A DNA stretch of 9,601 nt from Chloroflexota bacterium (GTDB lineage: Bacteria > Chloroflexota > Chloroflexia > Thermomicrobiales > UBA6265). Under the pieces are notes generated by a model, which was not told where the DNA came from, searched no databases, and saw nothing but the letters and a program-made list of their open reading frames with translations. The DNA is taken from NCBI GenBank assembly GCA_023424355.1, contig JAFAEA010000111.1, forward strand, positions 1 to 9,601. Direction: 5' to 3'. Positions 5,274 to 9,601 of the stretch are shown here, one piece after another (the stretch's first letter is position 1; every line of letters begins with the position of its first letter). A program made the translations under genes and the position numbers.

Positions 5274-5910
5274 TACCCGCCGCCGGGTCCATTTCCAGCA
5301 CGAACTCCGGATGGTTTGGCACCATCAGATCGTCCGGGGAATCTGGACGTTCGCCAATCACCAACACATCGTGCGCACCGGTTTCGATCAAATCGATCAC
5401 AGTCCCCAGAGGTTCGCCCTGCTCGTTCGAGACCTTGAGACCGATAAGTTGGAACAGGAAGTACTCGCCTGGCTCCAGCGGTCTCGCATCGGCACCACTG
5501 ATCTTCACATTCAGGCCGCTGAGTTTTGCGGCGGCTTCTGGCGTTTCGGTACCAGCGAGCTTAACGAGTGCACCTTTATCCGTGAATCGGATGGATTGCA
5601 GCTCAATCGGGGTATCGCGCTCGCCGAGATAAATCGTCTTGATCTTCTTAAGATGATCAGGATCATCCGTCAGCACGTGCATGCGCATTTCGCCGCGAAC
5701 TCCGTGGGCACCGCCGAGCCGACCAACGGTCAGACGGACGTGCTCAACCGGGGTGGTTGGCTCCGGACCTTTGGTTTCGCGCAGTGTTGGCGGGCGCTTG
5801 CGCGCGCGTGCAACTGGTCGTTTCTTACGCTGGGACACAGACGGGGAGTCGGTATTCGACTCCCCGTTGCTGCTACCTGGCGTATTGGTGGCGTTATTCT
5901 CGTCCTTCAA
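5242..5910 (-). CDS. rimM: Ribosome maturation factor RimM, with N-terminal extension
   Basis: RimM binds ribosomal protein S19 and assists maturation of the 30S subunit head. The core starts near residue 58. RLTVGRLGGAHGVRGEMRM (59-77) is the family's first strand and loop, and EYFLFQLIGLKV...GTVIDLIETGAHDVLVI (149-185) is the PRC-barrel domain. VPNHPEFVLEMDPAAGTMTV (197-216) closes it. Before the core is a 57-residue low-complexity tail rich in Asn, Ser and Glu, then very basic (RKKRPVARARKRP, 28-40), which most RimM proteins lack. The TTG start at 5910 gives this tail and overlaps khpA by 17 bases, without a clear Shine-Dalgarno sequence. A GTG at 5838 (residue 25) would shorten it and also lacks one. 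Position after rpsP and khpA confirms identity. The usual next gene, trmD, is missing, and the end overlaps the nucleosidase gene by 32 bases. Confidence 0.93.
   Translation of the reverse strand: MKDENNATNTPGSSNGESNTDSPSVSQRKKRPVARARKRPPTLRETKGPEPTTPVEHVRLTVGRLGGAHGVRGEMRMHVLTDDPDHLKKIKTIYLGERDTPIELQSIRFTDKGALVKLAGTETPEAAAKLSGLNVKISGADARPLEPGEYFLFQLIGLKVSNEQGEPLGTVIDLIETGAHDVLVIGERPDSPDDLMVPNHPEFVLEMDPAAGTMTVKPPIYE
5841..5867. repeat. Perfect 11-bp hairpin at the start of rimM
   Basis: Arms ACGGGGAGTCG (5841-5851) and CGACTCCCCGT (5857-5867) pair perfectly around a 5-base loop. In the rpsP-khpA-rimM mRNA this strong GC-rich hairpin lies within the codons of the RimM N-terminal tail and ends just before the alternative GTG start at 5838. 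No U-run follows, so it is not a standard terminator. It may stabilise a processed end, slow translation, or mark the real untranslated leader of a shorter rimM. Confidence 0.6.
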
Positions 5911-6286
5911 TGTCCAGGCTCACTCGTACATGTTCACGGGATCCGACAATCATGAGGATTGATCGGATGGACTTGGCGATACGACCGCCGCGGCCGATGA
6001 CCTTGCCGAGATCCTGCTCGGGCAAAAGCACCTGCACGCGGAGCGATGAACCGCGCTGATCGGCGGAAATGCTCACCTCATCGGTATCATCCACCAACTG
6101 GAAGACGATCCACTCAACAAGGCCGCGGAGCTGCTCAGCGAGGTCACCCTCGGCGGTTTCGACCCGGGCCAATGCCTCTTCGGTGTCGAATCCGGCATCT
6201 TCACCGGCTTCAACATCTTCGAAGTCTTCTTCGAGATCGTCGAAAGATTCTTCTTCGGTGTCGAAATCGTCCCGTGGCTCAACCAT
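5894..6286 (-). CDS. khpA: KH-domain RNA-binding protein KhpA with acidic N-terminal extension
   Basis: This is a 130-residue protein. The C-terminal part, from about residue 48, is a single type II KH domain of the KhpA (YlqC) family: a helix LVEWIVFQLV, strands VSISAD and LRVQVLL, then the RNA-contacting GxxG loop in LGKVIGRGGRIAKSIRSI (G98-R-G-G101). KhpA, often with KhpB, binds RNA and influences cell division and envelope functions in Gram-positive bacteria. Family members are usually 75-80 residues. Here residues 1-37 form an acidic Asp/Glu/Phe-rich tail in which the FDTEE block occurs twice. The ATG at 6286 shares one base with the rpsP stop (TAATG), so the two genes are translationally coupled. 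The 3' end overlaps the rimM start by 17 bases. The order rpsP-khpA-rimM is the classical one. Confidence 0.9.
   Translation of the reverse strand: MVEPRDDFDTEEESFDDLEEDFEDVEAGEDAGFDTEEALARVETAEGDLAEQLRGLVEWIVFQLVDDTDEVSISADQRGSSLRVQVLLPEQDLGKVIGRGGRIAKSIRSILMIVGSREHVRVSLDIEGRE
6177..6265. repeat. 14-bp direct repeat in the khpA acidic tail
   Basis: TCTTCGGTGTCGAA occurs at 6177-6190 and again at 6252-6265. Both copies are in frame and encode the FDTEE block at KhpA residues 8-12 and 33-37. This suggests the acidic tail grew by a local duplication, followed by divergence of the stretch between. Confidence 0.6.
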
Positions 6287-6591
6287 TAGCTTGCCGCTTC
6301 TGCCTTGGCCTCAGCGCGATCCTGGACCTTCTTGTTGTAAAACTTGTCGGCAGGAATAATGCCCTGCTTCTTGAGCAAGCCTTCAACGGTCTCACTTGGC
6401 TTGGCGCCAACGCTCAGCCAGTGCTGAACACGATCTTCCTTGATGGTGAGCTCGGCCGGATCGACAATCGGATTGTAAGTACCGATGACTTCAATGAATC
6501 GACCGTCTCGTGGGGAGCTATGCTCGGTGGCAACGATTCGGTAGAACGGTCGCTTCTTGGAGCCCATGCGTCGCAGACGAAGTTTAATCAC
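6286..6591 (-). CDS. rpsP: 30S ribosomal protein S16
   Basis: This 101-residue protein is a small-subunit ribosomal component needed for 30S assembly. The N-terminus [22 protein letters not shown] is the S16 signature. [12 protein letters not shown] (about residues 32-43) and [24 protein letters not shown] follow as expected. After about residue 85 comes a charged Lys/Ala/Glu tail common in the family. The GTG at 6591 is preferred because it aligns with the family start and has GGAG 10 bases upstream. A longer reading frame to 6624 would add 11 residues ([11 protein letters not shown]) with no family support. It is the first gene of the rpsP-khpA-rimM set, and its stop overlaps the khpA start by one base. 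A promoter is expected in the 228 bases upstream. Confidence 0.95.
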   Translation of the reverse strand: MIKLRLRRMGSKKRPFYRIVATEHSSPRDGRFIEVIGTYNPIVDPAELTIKEDRVQHWLSVGAKPSETVEGLLKKQGIIPADKFYNKKVQDRAEAKAEAAS

Positions 6592-6819
6592 AGTAATGTT
6601 TCTCCACAGTGCCAAATCTGGCAATATTCGTTCGTGTATATCACCCTCGGGTTACCAATTGAGGAGTTGGCAGAGCCGAATGCTTCAGCGGCGCTCAACG
6701 TAATTCGAGCAAATGGCTGCACTGGTGCCATTCCAACGCGCATGAAAGCACGACCACCCAAGGCGGCCTCGATTGGTGAGTGTACCACAAACCCGCCAAA
6801 TCATGGCAGTTTCATGGAA
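6592..6819. other. Intergenic region between glpK and rpsP, with candidate rpsP promoter
   Basis: This 228-base gap carries the rpsP leader. On the minus strand an extended -10 like TGATATACA (6635-6643) would place a start site near 6627, about 35 bases before the rpsP GTG, but no good -35 accompanies it. A small hairpin (TGCCA-AATC-TGGCA on the plus strand, about 6610-6623) lies next to the rpsP ribosome site. No clear terminator for glpK is visible, so read-through into rpsP is possible. Confidence 0.35.
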
Positions 6820-8319
6820 CTACTCATGCCCATCTGCCCAAACAAGTGCCGCCTTCACCGCTCGCTGCCAGCCCTTGTAGCTGGCGGTGCGATCTCCCTC
6901 CGACATCGCGGGTTCGAATCGTTCGTCCAGGTGCCAGTTCTGCTGCAAGTGCTCGAGATCTTCCCAGAATCCGACAGCAAGCCCGGCCAGATACGCTGCG
7001 CCAAGTGCCGTGGTTTCCGGCACTTCTGGCCGCAACACTGATTTACCGATGATATCTGCCTGGAACTGCATCAGGAAATCGTTCGCCACCATACCGCCAT
7101 CAACGCGTAGCTCGAGGAGATCCGTATCGACATCCTGGCGCATAGCATCGAGGACATCCCTGGTTTGATAGGCCACCGATTCCAGGGTCGCCCGCACAAT
7201 CTCTTCCCTACCCGTTCCGCGGCTGAGGCCGACGATTGTGGCACGGGCATAGGGATTCCAGTAGGGTGCACCAAGACCGGTAAAGGCCGGAACGACATAG
7301 ACTTCGCCGGAAGAATCGATAGATGTTGCCATCTGCTCGGTGGCGGCGGCATCGTCTACGATTCGCAATTCATCTCGCAGCCACTGAATAGCCGCTCCCG
7401 CGATGAAGATTGCCCCTTCGAAGGCATACGTCGGCTTACCATCGATTCCCCAAGCGATGGTGGTGAGCATGCCGTGCGAACTGGCCTTCGGCTTGTCGCC
7501 GATGTTCATCAGCAGGAACCCACCGGTGCCATAGGTCTGCTTCGCCATGCCCACGTCGAATAGGGTCTGACCAAAGCTCGCGGCTTGCTGGTCGCCAGCA
7601 TCTCCAGCGATTGGGATCGCCTTGCCGAAGATCTCCGGATCGGTATCGCCGTAGTGGGAACTACTTTCTCTCGGTTCCGGCAATATGGCTTTTGGAATGC
7701 CGAGGAGATTGAGAATTTCATCATCCCATTCCAGCGAGTTGATATTGAATAGCATGGTGCGGCTGGCGTTTGAGTAATCGATGATGTGGACCTTGCCGCC
7801 TGTCAGTCGCCAGATGAGGTAACTATCGACCGTACCGAAGGCGAGATCCCCAGCTTCCGCCCGTGCCCGCACGCCTTCGACGTTCTCAAGAATCCAGCGC
7901 AGCTTGGTACCGGAGAAGTATGGATCGATAACGAGTCCAGTCTTCTCGGAGATCTTCTCGCTCCAGCCATCAGCCTTCAACTGATCGCAATACGCTGCGG
8001 TACGGCGATCCTGCCAGACGATGGCGTTGTATACCGGCTCGCCCGTGGCTCGATCCCATACGATGGTGGTTTCGCGCTGGTTCGTGATGCCAATGGCAAC
8101 GACATCCTCAATTGCGACGGCTCCCGATTTCAGCACGTGCTGCGCAGTAGCGAGCTGACTCTGCCAAATATCCTCCGGATTGTGTTCTACCCAGCCCGGC
8201 TGTGGATAGATTTGCGGGTACTCCTGATGCTTTAGCGCCAATGTGCGGCCATTTTCGCCAAAGAGAATCGCGCGGGAGCTGGTTGTTCCCTGATCGAGTG
8301 AGAGCACGGCTCGGGGCAT
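6820..8319 (-). CDS. glpK: Glycerol kinase
   Basis: This 499-residue FGGY-family kinase phosphorylates glycerol with ATP to sn-glycerol 3-phosphate in the cytoplasm. Landmarks are LSLDQGTTSSRA (7-17, phosphate-binding loop), GITNQRETTIVWDR and AIVWQDRRT (78-107, glycerol contacts), IAGDAGDQQAASFGQ (237-251, with catalytic base D243), GLSRGTGREEIVRATLESVAYQTRDV (FGGY signature 2) and RVDGGMVANDFLMQFQADI. The ATG at 8319 is chosen because GGAGG lies 6 bases upstream; the frame stays open to 8358 but that part has no homology-like content. The segment before the catalytic loop (SSHYGDTDPEIFGKAIPIAG) lacks both the Gly/Lys-rich loop that binds fructose 1,6-bisphosphate in E. coli and the His that is phosphorylated by HPr in Firmicutes. 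Neither control is therefore expected. It lies downstream of glpD and a small gene. Confidence 0.96.
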   Translation of the reverse strand: MPRAVLSLDQGTTSSRAILFGENGRTLALKHQEYPQIYPQPGWVEHNPEDIWQSQLATAQHVLKSGAVAIEDVVAIGITNQRETTIVWDRATGEPVYNAIVWQDRRTAAYCDQLKADGWSEKISEKTGLVIDPYFSGTKLRWILENVEGVRARAEAGDLAFGTVDSYLIWRLTGGKVHIIDYSNASRTMLFNINSLEWDDEILNLLGIPKAILPEPRESSSHYGDTDPEIFGKAIPIAGDAGDQQAASFGQTLFDVGMAKQTYGTGGFLLMNIGDKPKASSHGMLTTIAWGIDGKPTYAFEGAIFIAGAAIQWLRDELRIVDDAAATEQMATSIDSSGEVYVVPAFTGLGAPYWNPYARATIVGLSRGTGREEIVRATLESVAYQTRDVLDAMRQDVDTDLLELRVDGGMVANDFLMQFQADIIGKSVLRPEVPETTALGAAYLAGLAVGFWEDLEHLQQNWHLDERFEPAMSEGDRTASYKGWQRAVKAALVWADGHE

Positions 8320-8373
8320 GTAGAACCTCCGGATAGAGACGGATGAGTGTTGATGCAAGAATACTGCGGATAC

Positions 8374-8407
8374 ACAAAACCGGCCCGGAATGTATTCCGG
8401 GCCGGTT
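8374..8407 (-). terminator. Intrinsic terminator between the 69-residue gene and glpK
   Basis: A perfect 13-base-pair GC-rich hairpin (AACCGGCCCGGAA 8378-8390, TTCCGGGCCGGTT 8395-8407, 4-base loop) begins 14 bases after the small gene's stop. On the minus strand it is followed by a short TTTTGT run. It would end the small gene's transcript or act as an attenuator before glpK. The U-run is short, so termination may be partial. Confidence 0.7.
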
Positions 8408-8421
8408 AACCGTTGTACCGA

Positions 8422-8631
8422 TTATCGAGGAGACTCTTCGTTATCCGAATCCTCAGCCTGCTTTTGACGGCAGCACACACTGACCACGGCGTCAGTCAAA
8501 CTCTTTGGCAGGCCCATTGCTTCGGCGCGCTCCTTCACCTCGGAGGAATCCTGTCGAAGCACCAATGCTTCGGCGATCAACCTGCTCGGGCGAGCTTGCC
8601 CAACTGAAGCATCAAACGATACGCTGTTCAC
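8422..8631 (-). CDS. Small protein of unknown function between glpD and glpK
   Basis: I do not recognise this 69-residue protein. Reality is supported by signals rather than homology: the GTG at 8631 has a strong GGGGAG 6 bases upstream, a plausible promoter lies about 80 bases upstream (8713-8741), and a strong terminator hairpin follows 14 bases after the TAA stop. The protein is soluble, with no signal peptide or membrane segment. Residues 16-40 look helical and charged (LIAEALVLRQDSSEVKERAEAMG), residues 41-52 are a short hydrophobic stretch (LPKSLTDAVVSV), then an adjacent Cys pair (C53-C54), and the C-terminus is acidic and Ser-rich. It lies between two glycerol genes, so a role linked to glycerol metabolism or its control is possible but unproven. 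It could also be an unrelated small gene with its own transcript. Confidence 0.6.
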   Translation of the reverse strand: MNSVSFDASVGQARPSRLIAEALVLRQDSSEVKERAEAMGLPKSLTDAVVSVCCRQKQAEDSDNEESPR

Positions 8632-8675
8632 TCACTTCTCCCCGTACTTTTTGTACACTTAATCCACTTGACGTT

Positions 8676-8699
8676 AATCATTCGCTCATGATTCGAGCG
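8676..8699. promoter_or_regulatory. Two mutually exclusive hairpins in the leader of the 69-residue gene
   Basis: AATCAT (8676-8681) pairs with ATGATT (8688-8693), and the overlapping CGCTC (8683-8687) pairs with GAGCG (8695-8699). The two stems cannot form together. They lie in the predicted leader of the small gene, about 45-70 bases before its start. This is the geometry of a switch, but both stems are short. Confidence 0.3.
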
Positions 8700-8712
8700 T
8701 TTGCCTATGCCT

Positions 8713-8741
8713 ATCCTACTTAGTACGGCTGTATACATCAA
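8713..8741 (-). promoter_or_regulatory. Candidate sigma-70-type promoter for the 69-residue gene
   Basis: On the minus strand TTGATG (8736-8741) and TAGGAT (8713-8718) are separated by exactly 17 bases. Each matches its consensus hexamer at four of six positions. The start site would be near 8706, giving a leader of about 75 bases. The rest of the 209-base gap after glpD (8742-8840) is AT-rich, with only a weak 7-base-pair hairpin (8777-8798) and no clear terminator. Confidence 0.45.
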
Positions 8742-8840
8742 CTGTGTTATGTCGATTTAAGCACACTATTAACGCATTCGCAGAAAAATCCCTGCAAACG
8801 GAAAAGTCATTCCTGTAAATCCGCGTTTCCGGAACGAGGA

Positions 8841-9601
8841 TCAGGCATTTTTCGGCAGTTGTTTGCCTATTTGTCGATGGAACTCTGCCAATTCGGTTTC
8901 TCGTTGCTCATCGCTCCAGCCATAGAGCTCCTGGGCAACAAAGCTCATCGATTCTGCCATCCCGAATCCGGCATCGGCATCCATCGCCAGCATGGTCCGG
9001 CGCAGCATGATATCGGCCAGACTCACGGCATACTCGTGCTCCAGGGAGAACGGGATGATCGCAATGATGGCATCGTGACCTTCACGTATCGGTTGCTGAT
9101 AACGGGGATTTGTTTCCGCTAGCTTCACGATATCGTTGGCACGAATTCCGTACCGATCGACCAGCCACCTGGCAGCGGGCTCGCTCAACCACTCAGGCCG
9201 GGATGCGACAAAGCGATTCTTCTCCACCACCATGTTGGCGGCAGCGCCAGGAAGCATTTTTGTTCGCGTGGGGCTCTTCTTGCCACCAACGGGGCGACCG
9301 AACACCTTGTCGATATCGTTCACCGCATCCTCGGAGAGCGATCGGTAGGTGGTCAGCTTGCCGCCAATGATGGTGAAAAGGTTCGCAGCCTTGGGCGCGT
9401 GGTTCTGCACGATATGTTTGCGAGTGATAGCTCCGGTGGAACCTTCGGGCACATATGGCAGGGGGCGCACACCTGCAAAGGTGTACAGCACATCATCGCG
9501 TTGCAACTTGGCATCCGGAATGGCGAGGTTCGTTTCATCGAGCAGGTAGCGGATTTCGTCCTCGGTGGCGACGATTTCGTCCAGATCGCCAGAAAAGCGG
9601 A
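8841..9601 (-). CDS. glpD: Glycerol-3-phosphate dehydrogenase, C-terminal part (cut by window edge)
   Basis: The last 252 residues are present; the frame stays open through the right edge, so the apparent start at 9506 is internal. GlpD is a membrane-associated FAD enzyme that oxidises sn-glycerol 3-phosphate to dihydroxyacetone phosphate and passes electrons to quinone. Visible landmarks are the GDLDEIVATEDEIRYLLDE stretch near the edge, the conserved LYTFAGVRPLPY, the FAD-domain closing motif NLFTIIGGKLTTYRSLSEDAV, and then the all-helical C-terminal domain with DRYGIRANDI and AVSLADIMLRRTMLAM...GMAESMSFVAQEL. The N-terminal FAD-binding GxGxxG motif lies outside the window. glpK follows on the same strand after the small 69-residue gene, making a glycerol-use locus. 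The gene ends with TGA at 8841. Confidence 0.94.
   Translation of the reverse strand, partial: RFSGDLDEIVATEDEIRYLLDETNLAIPDAKLQRDDVLYTFAGVRPLPYVPEGSTGAITRKHIVQNHAPKAANLFTIIGGKLTTYRSLSEDAVNDIDKVFGRPVGGKKSPTRTKMLPGAAANMVVEKNRFVASRPEWLSEPAARWLVDRYGIRANDIVKLAETNPRYQQPIREGHDAIIAIIPFSLEHEYAVSLADIMLRRTMLAMDADAGFGMAESMSFVAQELYGWSDEQRETELAEFHRQIGKQLPKNA

Noticed and set aside
5275..5288. Small hairpin ACCCG-CCGC-CGGGT just after the nucleosidase stop
   Set aside because: It has only five base pairs and no U-run, and it lies inside rimM. Not enough for a terminator.
5170..5955. 261-codon plus-strand frame opposite rimM
   Set aside because: It is antisense to rimM and overlaps the end of the nucleosidase gene. 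It has no domain and no start signal.
6588..6788. 66-codon minus-strand frame in the glpK-rpsP gap, whose stop overlaps the rpsP GTG as GTGA
   Set aside because: The GTGA junction looked like a coupled leader gene. However, its GTG start has no ribosome site, rpsP has its own GGAG, and the protein is unrecognised. Worth revisiting only if conserved in relatives.
6046..7041. 331-codon plus-strand frame across khpA, rpsP and glpK
   Set aside because: It runs antisense through three well-supported genes and an intergenic region and has no recognisable domain. It is open by chance.
8777..8798. Hairpin downstream of glpD as its terminator
   Set aside because: The stem is seven base pairs with one wobble, and no U-run follows on the minus strand.
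1..9601. tRNA, rRNA, CRISPR array, insertion sequence or phage genes
   Set aside because: No cloverleaf, regular spacer-repeat pattern, transposase motif or terminal inverted repeats were seen by eye.

Overview
The window looks like a chromosomal segment of a free-living bacterium with moderate GC. The best guess is a Chloroflexota lineage of the Thermomicrobia type. The reasons are the ribosomal operon style, the secreted protein whose mature N-terminus is an Ala/Thr/Pro/Ser-rich linker, and the mix of GTG and TTG starts. This placement is an inference and no marker here proves it. I see no tRNA, rRNA, insertion sequence, CRISPR array or phage gene.

Minus strand, 1-3051: a vitamin B12 uptake operon. 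A clear cobalamin riboswitch (aptamer about 2950-3051, terminator 2838-2871) precedes four tightly packed genes: a secreted alpha/alpha-barrel protein (1819-2802), a secreted protein with a C-terminal membrane anchor that resembles the DUF4430/transcobalamin C-terminal domain (1135-1809), an ECF transporter T subunit with extra C-terminal membrane segments (125-1138), and the start of an ECF ATPase (1-128, cut by the window edge). The last three genes are joined by ATGA and GTGA overlaps. The two secreted proteins together resemble the two domains of animal transcobalamin/intrinsic factor, here on separate polypeptides and attached to an ECF importer. This is the most interesting system in the window.

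Plus strand, 3211-5273: a TauE/SafE permease, a small DUF1634 membrane protein that commonly accompanies it, and a purine nucleosidase of the MTA/SAH nucleosidase superfamily. Spacings of 10 and 25 bases suggest one transcript. The nucleosidase has Asn where the family's catalytic Asp is expected.

Minus strand, 5242-6591: rpsP, khpA and rimM in the usual order with overlapping ends. The usual next gene, trmD, is absent. rimM instead runs 32 bases into the converging nucleosidase gene. KhpA has an acidic N-terminal extension and RimM a basic one, and the start of rimM contains a perfect 11-base-pair hairpin.

Minus strand, 6820-9601: glycerol utilisation. glpD (3' part, cut by the right edge) is followed by a 69-residue small protein of unknown function with its own likely promoter, strong ribosome binding site and terminator, and then by glpK. 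GlpK phosphorylates glycerol and GlpD oxidises the glycerol 3-phosphate to dihydroxyacetone phosphate.
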